From: a bacterium
Lineage (GTDB): Bacteria; Acidobacteriota; Terriglobia; Terriglobales; Acidobacteriaceae
NCBI GenBank assembly: GCA_026225095.1
Contig: JAMFSC010000044.1
Span: 1 to 33,870, forward strand
Direction: 5' to 3'
Length of the DNA stretch: 33,870 nt
Shown here: piece by piece, positions 7,482 to 15,900 of the stretch
Position numbering within the stretch: the stretch's first letter is position 1
Layout: every line of letters starts with the position of its first letter
Program-made: the position numbers and the translations under genes
The notes under the pieces: model-generated
What the model was told of the DNA's origin: nothing
The model's input: the letters and a program-made list of their open reading frames with translations, nothing else
The model's database searches: none

Positions 7482-8573
7482 GTGTCGCAAGGGAACGAGG
7501 TGGACGTGTTCGTGGTCGGAGCCGGGCCCGGGGGCTTGGCCTGCGCGATCTCGGCTGCGCAGCGCGGAATGCGGGTACGGGTCGTGGATGCGGCGCGGGA
7601 CGGTCCGGTCGACAAGGCATGCGGGGAAGGATTGCTGCCGGATGCAGTGGACGCGCTGGCCGGGCTGGGTGTGCGGCTGGGGTTCGGGCAGGAGCTTCGG
7701 GGGATCCGGTTTCATGGCTTCGGCCGGGTTGCAGAGGCCCGGTTTCCCGGCCGCCCGGGGCTTGGGATCAGGCGCACGGAGTTGCATCGGGTGATGCTCG
7801 AACGGGCGCTGGAGGCGGGGATTCGGGTGGACTGGGGGATGGCGCTTCGCGGGTCGGCCGGCGAGTTGGAAAGAATCGCAGCGCGCTGGGTGATCGGGGC
7901 GGATGGGGGACAGTCACGGGTGCGGGCCGCGGCACGGCTCGAAGGCAGGGTGACGACACGGAGGGTGGGGCTGCGGCAGCACTTTCGCGTGGTGCCGTGG
8001 TCGGAGTGCGTGGAGATCTTCTGGGCGGAGGGAGCGCAGGCCTACGTGACCCCGGTGGCGGCTGGCGAGGTAGGGGTAGCGTTTCTTTCGCGGCGTAGAT
8101 TTCAGACCGTCGCGGATGCGCTGGAGCTCTTTCCGGATCTTCAACGACGTCTGCGCGGAGCCGCGACCACGAGCAGCGCACGCGGTGGGACAACGCTGAC
8201 AAGGCAACTTCGTTGTGTGACGGATGGGCGGCGGGTGGCTCTGCTAGGCGACGCCTCCGGGTCGGTTGACGCGATTTCGGGGGAGGGGCTGAACCTCTGC
8301 TTTAGGCAGGCGGAGGCACTGGCGGAGGCGATGGTTTCGGGCAAACTCGACGCGTATGAGGCGGCGCATCGGCGGATTTTGCGCACGCCGCGTCTGATGG
8401 CAGACGCGCTGCTCTGCATGGATCGCTTTGAGGTCGCGCGGAGGGGCGCGATGGCAGTGCTGGCGGGCGTTCCCGGGGTGTTTCGCGGGCTGCTTGCGTT
8501 GCATGTGGGGGGGAGAGGCGGGCATCCACCTGATATTTCCGAAGTGGGGCCGATCCTGCATCGAAGCAGGTAG
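7482..8573 (+). CDS. FAD-dependent oxidoreductase, geranylgeranyl-reductase-like
   Basis: A 363-residue soluble flavoprotein. The N-terminal Rossmann motif VVGAGPGGLACA (residues 11-22) binds the FAD adenosine part; WVIGADGGQS (about 136-145) and ALLGDASGSVDAISGEG (about 253-269) match the second and third FAD motifs of the p-hydroxybenzoate hydroxylase/geranylgeranyl reductase superfamily. Members hydroxylate aromatic or polyketide substrates or reduce isoprenoid double bonds. The GTG at 7482 is preferred over GTG 7464 because GAGG is six bases upstream and less precedes the Rossmann strand. The ACP and ketosynthase genes follow directly, so a role in modifying a carrier-bound acyl chain or its product is likely. 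The substrate is unknown. Confidence 0.85.
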   Translation: MSQGNEVDVFVVGAGPGGLACAISAAQRGMRVRVVDAARDGPVDKACGEGLLPDAVDALAGLGVRLGFGQELRGIRFHGFGRVAEARFPGRPGLGIRRTELHRVMLERALEAGIRVDWGMALRGSAGELERIAARWVIGADGGQSRVRAAARLEGRVTTRRVGLRQHFRVVPWSECVEIFWAEGAQAYVTPVAAGEVGVAFLSRRRFQTVADALELFPDLQRRLRGAATTSSARGGTTLTRQLRCVTDGRRVALLGDASGSVDAISGEGLNLCFRQAEALAEAMVSGKLDAYEAAHRRILRTPRLMADALLCMDRFEVARRGAMAVLAGVPGVFRGLLALHVGGRGGHPPDISEVGPILHRSR

Positions 8574-8609
8574 ACTGGGCTCTCGAGTGGGCTGTCTGGG
8601 CGGAGGTGG

Positions 8610-8864
8610 ATGTTGGTTCCTGACGATTTACAGACGCGATTGATTGGCCTGATCGCGGAGTCGAAGAAGGTGGGTCCGGAGACGATCGGACCGGATACCA
8701 CGTTCGAAGAGTTGCACATCGATTCGCTCGACAAGATCAACCTCTCGTTCTCCGTCGAGGAGGCGTTTGGGGTCGAGATTCCGGACGCGGCGATTGGAAC
8801 GATTCGCACGGTGGGGGATATGGTGGAGGGGGTTCGAGGCCTGGTCGCTGCCAGGGTGGCGTGA
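8610..8864 (+). CDS. Acyl carrier protein
   Basis: 84 residues, typical ACP size, with the phosphopantetheine attachment site HIDSLDKI (Ser39) and the acidic helices expected around it. It would carry acyl intermediates for the ketosynthase encoded immediately downstream. GGAGG precedes the start closely; TTG at 8613 would give better spacing than the ATG at 8610, so the start is uncertain by one codon. The last codons overlap the ketosynthase start as GTGA. As no other fatty-acid synthesis gene is adjacent, this is probably a specialised ACP rather than the housekeeping acpP. Confidence 0.92.
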   Translation: MLVPDDLQTRLIGLIAESKKVGPETIGPDTTFEELHIDSLDKINLSFSVEEAFGVEIPDAAIGTIRTVGDMVEGVRGLVAARVA

Positions 8865-10072
8865 CGCGGCGGGTGGTGGTGACGGGCATGGGTTGCGTCA
8901 CGCCGATCGGGTCATCGGTGGAGAGCTTTCGGGATTCGCTGTTCGCCGGGCACTCGGGGATTGCGGACCATGTCTTCACCGATCTGCCGGATGGTCGGAC
9001 CTCTGGACTGAAGTTCACCCGGACCGCTCAGGTGCAAGGCTTTGACCCAGCCGCGCAACTCGCGTCGGCGCAGGTGACGGGAACCGAGCGGTCTTCGCAG
9101 ATGGCGCTGGTGGCGGCCGCGCAGGCGATGGGCGAGAGTCGCCTGGTTGCGGCGTACGGTGGAGACCGGGTGGGGGTGGTGCTCGGCTGCTCGACGGGCG
9201 GACGGTCTGCGGAGGAGCCGGAGACGGCGAAGCTCTACACGGTGAACGCGAGGGTGCATCCGCTGACCGTGATCCGGTCGATGGCTTCTGCGGGGGCGAG
9301 CCAGGTGGCGATCGCGCATGGGGTGCGTGGGCCGGTGCTGAATCTTTCGACGGCGTGTGCGTCGGGTACGCACGCGCTCGGGATGGCCTTCCACATGGTG
9401 CGGGCCGGGATGATGGAGGCGGCGATCGCGGGCGGGCATGAGGCTCCGCTGACCTTCGGGTTTCTGCGCGCTTGGGATTCGATGCGGGTCGTCTCGCCGA
9501 CGCGGTGCAGGCCGTTTGCAATGGATCGCGATGGCATGACGCTGGGGGAGGGAGCGGCGATCTTCTGCCTGGAGACGCGGGACGGGGCGCTGGCGCGGGG
9601 GGCGACGATCTATGGTGAGATCGTGGGATTTGGGATGTCGTCCGATGCGAGCCACATTACGCAGCCGGATCCTGCGGGAGCAGCCTCGGCCATGACCAGC
9701 GCGTTGGCCGATGCTGGGTTGAAGGCGGAGGCGGTCGGCTACGTGAACGCGCATGGGACGGGTACAGCCGTCAACGATGCCGCGGAGGCGGAGGCGCTGC
9801 GGCGCGTCTTCGGTGCAGGGACGGTCCCGGTGAGTTCGACCAAAGCGCAGCATGGGCATTCGATTGGAGCGACTGGCGCGATGGAGGCGATGGTCACGCT
9901 GTTGGCGTTGCGAGATGGCCTTCTGCCCTCGACGGCGGGGCTGATGGCCGCGGACGAGACGCTTGGGCTGGACCTCGTGATGGGGGCGGCGCGGCCTGCG
10001 TCGTGCGAGTTTGCGATGTCGAACTCGCTGGCGTTTGGCGGGTTGAACGCGGTGCTGTTGTTTCGTCGATAG
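8861..10072 (+). CDS. Beta-ketoacyl-ACP synthase, FabF/KS-II type
   Basis: A 403-residue condensing enzyme with the complete Cys-His-His site: Cys166 in LSTACASGTHA, His298 in NAHGTGT and His333 after Lys328 (STKAQHGHSIGA). The Claisen condensation it would catalyse extends an acyl chain held on ACP. GTG 8861 overlaps the ACP stop codon (GTGA), so ACP and ketosynthase are made in step. The window lacks the partner ketoreductase, dehydratase or chain-length factor, and the housekeeping fab genes are not here. That favours a specialised lipid or small polyketide pathway using the upstream FAD enzyme. Confidence 0.92.
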   Translation: MTRRVVVTGMGCVTPIGSSVESFRDSLFAGHSGIADHVFTDLPDGRTSGLKFTRTAQVQGFDPAAQLASAQVTGTERSSQMALVAAAQAMGESRLVAAYGGDRVGVVLGCSTGGRSAEEPETAKLYTVNARVHPLTVIRSMASAGASQVAIAHGVRGPVLNLSTACASGTHALGMAFHMVRAGMMEAAIAGGHEAPLTFGFLRAWDSMRVVSPTRCRPFAMDRDGMTLGEGAAIFCLETRDGALARGATIYGEIVGFGMSSDASHITQPDPAGAASAMTSALADAGLKAEAVGYVNAHGTGTAVNDAAEAEALRRVFGAGTVPVSSTKAQHGHSIGATGAMEAMVTLLALRDGLLPSTAGLMAADETLGLDLVMGAARPASCEFAMSNSLAFGGLNAVLLFRR

Positions 10073-10135
10073 GGCAGGAGAAATCTTTTCCGAGCGCGAA
10101 CGCGGGCTGGCCGTCTATCGCTTAGAAGGTGACGG

Positions 10136-10708
10136 ATGACGTCGGCGATCGGGGAATTCGGCTTGGGATGGATCGAGCGAGAGCAAGCATGCGATGAGCC
10201 GGAGATCGCGGTTCTGGTCGCAACCTTCTCGGGTCTGCTCTATCGTCTGGCGTACTCGGTGCTGCGCAACCGGGCCGAGGCGGAGGACGTGGTGCAGGAG
10301 ACGTTTCTGCGCGTGGTTGAGCAGAGGTCGCGGCTTTCCACGATCCGGGAGTTTCGGCCATGGCTGGCCCGCATTGCGTGGAATCTCGCCCTCGACCGAC
10401 GGAGGAAAGTTCAGCCGGAGCAGATGGACGAGGTGCTCGCTGAGGGCCTGCTCTCGTACGGAAGGCCCGCCGATGTGGCGCTGGCGGACGCCGCGTATGT
10501 GCGCTGCGTGTTGGAGGCGCTCGACCGGCTGCCGAAGGCGGAACGCGAGGCGCTTCTGCTGGCGGCGATTGAGGATCTGACGACGGCGGAGATTGCGGTG
10601 ATGCTGAAGCGGTCGGAGTCGAGTGTGCGGTCGCTGATCTTTCGGGCAAGGACGCATCTGCACGAACGGCTGGAGCGGTTGGAACAGAGAACAGGAGGCA
10701 CGGCATGA
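10136..10708 (+). CDS. ECF-type RNA polymerase sigma factor
   Basis: A 190-residue sigma-70 family protein with only regions 2 and 4. Region 2 is about residues 27-92 (NRAEAEDVVQETFLRVVE, then RPWLARIAWNLALDRRR). Region 4 is about 120-175, with the helix-turn-helix LTTAEIAVMLKRSESSVRSL. The stop overlaps the next gene as ATGA, the standard arrangement for an ECF sigma and its membrane anti-sigma factor. The target regulon is unknown, and I found no convincing ECF-type promoter in the 63 bp upstream. Confidence 0.92.
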   Translation: MTSAIGEFGLGWIEREQACDEPEIAVLVATFSGLLYRLAYSVLRNRAEAEDVVQETFLRVVEQRSRLSTIREFRPWLARIAWNLALDRRRKVQPEQMDEVLAEGLLSYGRPADVALADAAYVRCVLEALDRLPKAEREALLLAAIEDLTTAEIAVMLKRSESSVRSLIFRARTHLHERLERLEQRTGGTA

Positions 10709-11268
10709 CGGATCGCGAGATGGAGGAAGGCCGGGAGGAACGGGTGGACGCGGTGCTGCGTTCGCTTGGCCAGGCACAGGTTCCGGAGGGGATGGAAGCG
10801 CGGATCCTGAGCCGTCTGAAGGAGCGCCGTGAGGTCCCGGAGCGATCGGCCTGGCTGCGGTCTCGGCCCGTGTGGGCTTTGGCTGGAGCGGGCCTCGCGG
10901 CGGTGCTGCTGTTGGCGTTGTATGGGCTGCGGCCATCGCGTACGGTTCCGGCGCATGGATCGATCGCGGCCGTGGCGGCCGTGGCGGTTGGGTCGTCACG
11001 TGCTGTACCACGGGTTGCGCCGCCGGCTCGCGTTGCGCCTGTCAGGCGCGTCGGCAAGCATCGTCGAGTGAGGCCGGCGGAGTCTGCTTCGTTCCCCGCA
11101 CCGGAGGCGCCGTTGACTCAGCAGGAGAGATTGCTGCTCGCCATCGCACATATCAACCAGCCTGCGGTGCTCGACGCACTCGACCCTACACGGCGGGCTG
11201 CAGTCGAGGCCCAGGATGACCACGACTTCAAAGCTTACGTTGCAAGTGTTCACCATGGAGGTCTCTGA
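10705..11268 (+). CDS. Single-pass membrane protein, probable anti-sigma factor
   Basis: 187 residues: a charged cytoplasmic N-terminus (about 1-55) containing VPEGMEARILSRLKER, one transmembrane helix (about 57-74), then an Ala/Pro/Arg-rich periplasmic stretch and a C-terminal helical part (PLTQQERLLLAIAHINQPA). There is no zinc-finger HxxxCxxC, so it is not a classic ZAS anti-sigma; the anti-sigma role is inferred from topology and the ATGA overlap with the sigma gene. Its own stop shares a base with the ATG of the next exported protein, so the three are co-translated. Confidence 0.65.
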   Translation: MTDREMEEGREERVDAVLRSLGQAQVPEGMEARILSRLKERREVPERSAWLRSRPVWALAGAGLAAVLLLALYGLRPSRTVPAHGSIAAVAAVAVGSSRAVPRVAPPARVAPVRRVGKHRRVRPAESASFPAPEAPLTQQERLLLAIAHINQPAVLDALDPTRRAAVEAQDDHDFKAYVASVHHGGL

Positions 11269-11819
11269 TGAAATTCGCCCAAATACTACTCGCCTCCACG
11301 TTATTACTCTCCGCGCCGCTGGCTCATACCCAGGAGAAGGCGGCTCCCGGAGTCGATACACCGAAGGCAGACGTTCATACCTACCGGGTTCTCTTCACCC
11401 TCACCGAGATGGAAGCGGGAAAGCGAGTTGGACTGCAGCATGTGTCTATGACTGCCAACGCAGGTTCGGGTACCGCGACGATCAAGATCGGCAGCCGTGT
11501 TCCGATCTCGACGGGCAGTTATTCGTCGGGCGATCCAGGCAAGGGCAGCCAACTCCAGATGACCTACCTCGATGTGGGATTGAGTATCTCGGTGCAGCTG
11601 CGGGAATTGGGTTATGGGATCGACGCGACGACCAAGATTGAACAATCGAGCCTTGGCGAAGCGCCTGCGGCTACCCCTGCTGACCCCGTCATCCGCCAGA
11701 CCATGGTCCAGAACAACGCGATTCTGTCTTTGGGCAAGCCCTTGATTCTTGGTTCCCTCGACATTCCCGGGAGCACACGGCATATGGATATCGAGGTGGT
11801 GCTCGAGCGCGTTCCCTGA
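11268..11819 (+). CDS. Small exported protein, possibly secretin-like beta domain
   Basis: 183 residues with a clear signal peptide (MKFAQILLASTLLLSAPLAHTQ, cleavage near residue 21). The mature part is beta-rich; its end (ILSLGKPLILGSLDIPGS, then a final strand DIEVVLERV) loosely resembles beta-lip segments of secretin-type proteins, which is only a suggestion. It overlaps the preceding anti-sigma-like gene by one base (TGATG), so it belongs to the sigma module and may be the periplasmic sensor or an output. A hairpin terminator candidate follows at 11843. Confidence 0.6.
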   Translation: MKFAQILLASTLLLSAPLAHTQEKAAPGVDTPKADVHTYRVLFTLTEMEAGKRVGLQHVSMTANAGSGTATIKIGSRVPISTGSYSSGDPGKGSQLQMTYLDVGLSISVQLRELGYGIDATTKIEQSSLGEAPAATPADPVIRQTMVQNNAILSLGKPLILGSLDIPGSTRHMDIEVVLERVP

Positions 11820-11842
11820 CGGACTGACGAGTCGTGACCCAA

Positions 11843-11874
11843 TGCCCCGCGTTCCCGGCGGGGCGTTGCTGTCT
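11843..11874 (+). terminator. Hairpin terminator candidate
   Basis: GCCCCGC (11844-11850) and GCGGGGC (11858-11864) form a perfect 7-bp stem with a 7-base loop, followed by GTTGCTGTCT, a poor U-tract. It stands directly after the sigma/anti-sigma/exported operon and before the ABC operon, the expected place for a terminator. Confidence 0.55.
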
Positions 11875-12011
11875 GCGCTGGGCGGGCGAATCGAAGTGCC
11901 TCAAGGCCGACGAAGATTAAGCTTTGCCGTGCCGAGAAAAACCGTTACCTTTCATGCATCGGCACTGATTCGCTTTCAAGACTTCGCTTCCATCAAGGAT
12001 CCCGACCCTCC

Positions 12012-12902
12012 ATGGCATTGCGCATCAGCAATCTCTCCAAGACCTATAGCAACGGCGTGAAGGCGTTGCAGAATCTCTCGCTCACTATCGGCAACAATAT
12101 GTTCGGGCTGCTGGGGCCAAACGGTGCGGGGAAATCGACGCTCATGCGCACCATCGCCACGCTGCAGGAGCCGGACACCGGAGAGATCTTTCTCGATGAC
12201 CTGAACGTGCTGAAGGAGAAGGACAAGGTGCGGGCGCTGCTCGGCTATCTCCCGCAGGAGTTTGGCGTCTATCCCAGGATGTCCGCCTCCGACATGCTGC
12301 ACCATCTGGGCGTGATGAAGGGCATCACCAACGCCGGCGAGCGCAAGGAGATCGTCGACGCGCTGCTGCAACAGACCAACCTGTGGGACTCGCGGAAGAA
12401 GAACCTCGGCACATATTCAGGCGGCATGAAGCAGCGCTTCGGCATCGCGCAGGCGCTGCTTGCGAACCCCAAGCTGATCATCGTCGATGAGCCGACGGCC
12501 GGGCTGGACCCTGCGGAGCGCAACCGCTTCCTGAATCTTCTGGGGTCGATCGGGCAGAACACGGTGGTGATCCTCTCGACCCATATCGTGGGAGACGTGC
12601 GCGAGCTCTGCCCCCGCATGGCCGTGATCGCGGGCGGACAGGTGCTGCTCGAAGGCGCGCCGGCGGAGACGCTCGAGACCCTGCATGGGCGGATCTTCTC
12701 GAAGATCGTCGCGAGCCAGGCGGAGATGACCGCGGTCGGCGAGGGCCACACGGTCGTCTCGACGCAACTGACCGGCGGTCGGCACGAGGTGAGGATCTAC
12801 TCTGAGACGGACCCCGGCGCGGAGTTCGTGCCGGTCGAGCAGAATCTCGAGGATGTCTACTTCCTGACCATCAAGCAGCCGAAGCCGTCAGTCGCGGCGT
12901 AA
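12012..12902 (+). CDS. ABC transporter ATP-binding protein
   Basis: A 296-residue ATPase subunit with Walker A GPNGAGKS (35-42), Q-loop Gln82 (YLPQEFG), signature YSGGMKQR (135-142), Walker B LIIVDE (155-160) and H-loop His191. This subfamily (CcmA/NatA-like) drives ABC-2 type exporters. The C-terminal about 80 residues form the usual accessory domain, ending in EDVYFLTIK. The next gene, 64 bp downstream, encodes the fused permease/peptidase and is presumably its partner. The substrate is unknown. Confidence 0.93.
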   Translation: MALRISNLSKTYSNGVKALQNLSLTIGNNMFGLLGPNGAGKSTLMRTIATLQEPDTGEIFLDDLNVLKEKDKVRALLGYLPQEFGVYPRMSASDMLHHLGVMKGITNAGERKEIVDALLQQTNLWDSRKKNLGTYSGGMKQRFGIAQALLANPKLIIVDEPTAGLDPAERNRFLNLLGSIGQNTVVILSTHIVGDVRELCPRMAVIAGGQVLLEGAPAETLETLHGRIFSKIVASQAEMTAVGEGHTVVSTQLTGGRHEVRIYSETDPGAEFVPVEQNLEDVYFLTIKQPKPSVAA

Positions 12903-12966
12903 GCATTCCATCCTCGCTTCCACTCTGCGCCTCGCCAAGCGAAGCAGCCTTCCAAGGAAATCGATC

Positions 12967-15900
12967 ATGGGTATGTTCCTGAACTTCTTTCTCTTCGAGT
13001 TGAAGCTTCGCGCAAGAGGCGCGCTGGCTTACTCGTTCTTTGCGCTCTTCTTCCTGCTCGGCTTTCTGGCCGTCGCAGCGGAGGACTTCATGATGGGGCC
13101 GGGCAAGGTGCTGCTCAACGGTCCCTACGCGACGGCGCAGCTGCAGATGCTCTTCTCGTTCTTCGGCATGATCCTGATGGCCGGGATCTTCGGCCCGGCG
13201 ATCCTGCGCGACTTCCAACTAAATACGTATCAGCTTCTCTTCACGAAGCCGCTTGGCAAGTTTGCCTACCTGGGCGGACGGTGGGCCGGATCGTTCGTCA
13301 CCACGGTGCTGGTCTTTAGCGGACTCATCTTCGGTGAATTCGTCGGCTCGCTCGCGCCATGGGCGGACCATACGCGTCTTCTGCCGGTCAACGGCGCACT
13401 CCTGCTGATGCTGGTGAAGACCTTCCTCCAGTTTCCGCTGATCCAGATCTTCTTCCTTGGATCGCTCTTCTTCTGCGTCGCGGCGCTCACCCGGAAGCTG
13501 GTGATCGTCTACCTGCAGGGCGTCGCCCTGTTCGCGCTCTACCTCGTCTACATCGGCGTTGTGGTGGCGACCCGCTCCTTCGACCGCTTCTGGCCGTCCG
13601 TTCTCGATCCCATCGGCAACATCATGCTCGATGGCGTCACCCGCTACTGGACGGTCGCCGAGCGCAACAGCCTGCTCCTGCCATGGCACGGTGTCTTTCT
13701 CTATAACCGGCTCATCTGGTGTGCGGTTGGAATCGCCGCCTTGCTTGTGACCTATCTCCGCTTTCCCATGCAGGCCGAGGCCCTGACCAGGAGCCGCACC
13801 CGCAAGCTGAAGCCCGATGCCGAGAAAGACGAGATGACCGGACCGCCCCGGGCCACCTTTCATGTCGTGCTGCCGAAGATCACGCAGGTCTTCGGCCATG
13901 CGACCAGCGTGCAACAGTTTCTCTCCCTCACGCGCGTGCGGATGAAGAACATTCTGTCGGAGCTTCTCTTCTGGGCTCTATGCCTGGTGATGATCGTCCT
14001 GAACCTGTTGAACGGCCACTTCGCCGGACGCATCAACGGACAGAACGTCTGGCCGGTGACCTACCTGATGCTGCAGACGGTTGAGGGAAACTCGATCCTG
14101 CTGCTGTACATCATCGTTACGATCTACGCGGGAGAGTTGATCTGGCGCGAACGCGATACCAGCTTCGAGTTGATTCACGATGCCTTGCCGTTCGCCGGAT
14201 GGATCGACTGGATGAGCAAGTTCGCCGCGCTGTGCATTATCCAGCTTGTGGTCCTGACGATCGTCATGCTGACGGGAGTCTTCAGCCAGGCCGTCGCGGG
14301 CTACTACCGGTTCGAGTTCCTGCAATATTTCAAGGAGCTCTACCTGGTTACGTTCGTCATTGTGGCGACGTTCTCCCTCTTCTGCATGGTCGTGCAGACG
14401 GTGGTTACAAATAAGTTTGTCGGCCATGCCATCGCCATCGCCGTCTTCCTGATCCCAAGCTTCGTCCAGCGTTGGGGTTGGATCGACGTGCTCTACCTCT
14501 ACAACACGCCGCCGAACTACACCTACTCGGACATGAACGGGTATGGGCCCTTCGTACAGCCGCTGCTTTGGAACAGCGTCTACTGGCTGGCGTTCACGTG
14601 CCTGCTGGCGGTCTTCGGCATCGCGGTGATGCAACGCGGTATCGATGCGCCATGGCGTGATCGTCTGCGCAACGCCCGTCTGCGGCTACCGGGTCTGGCG
14701 CCCTATGCGGTCCTGTTCGCGCTGATCTCGCTTGGGAGCGGCGCCTGGATCTTTTACAACACGCATATGTTGAACGAGGTACGAACCGACCAGGAGAATC
14801 GTCACCGGCAGGCAGACTACGAACGCCTCTACAAGAAGTACCAGACGCTTCCCCAGCCGAAGATCGTCGCAGTCGATACCGCGGTCAATATCTATCCGGA
14901 GCGGCGCTCCTTCGACGCGACTGGAACCTATGTGCTCAGGAACAAGACTACGGTTCCGATCTCAGATATTCACATTACCGGATCGAAGGAGTCGATCGAC
15001 GAGGTGACGTTCGACCGGCCGTCGCACCAGACGCTGAACGACAAGAAGCACACCTACGCGATCTATCATCTGGAACAGCCGCTCGCGCCCGGCGCTGAGA
15101 TCAAGCTGTTCTTCAAGGCGTCCTACACCTCGCGTGGTTTCCGCAACAGCAACGAGCGGGCGGAGCTTGCCTACAACGGAACCTTCTTCGACAGCGAATA
15201 CTTTCCTTACATCGGATATAACCGCGGCAGCGAACTGGATAACCCGGTGCGCCGCCGCGAGGAGAAGCTCGGACCCTACCAGGAACTTCCGGAGCGCGGC
15301 GATCCGTACTACAGCAACGTCAACCTCTTCACCTCGGACGCCGACTGGATCACCTATCACACGGTGGTGAGCACCAGCGCGGACCAGATCGCCGTGTCGC
15401 CGGGCTACCTGCAGCGTCAGTGGAATGCGAGCGGTCGCAGCTTCTTCGAATACACCATGGGCAGCACGACGGTGCTCGACTTCTTCTCCTATATCTCCGG
15501 TCGCTACGATGTGAAGCGCGATATCTGGAACAATGCTGGCCAGCAGGTGAAGATCGAGGTCTACCACGATCCTCGGCACGAGTTCGACAATGACGACATG
15601 ATCGCCGCGTCGAAGGCAGGGCTCGATTACTTCACGAAGAACTATGGCCCCTATCAGTTTGCACAGTACCGCGTCCTCGAGTTTCCACGTTACCGCGGCT
15701 TCGCTCAATCGTTCCCCAACACCATCCCGTTTTCAGAGGGCATCGGCTTTATCGGGCGCGTCGAGAAGCCGGACGACATCGACTTCACCTACTTCGTTAC
15801 AGACCATGAACTCGCGCATCAGTGGTGGGCGCACCAGTTGATCGGCGGCCAGGTGAAGGGCTCGAACATGATGTCCGAGAGCTTCGCCGAATATTCTGCC

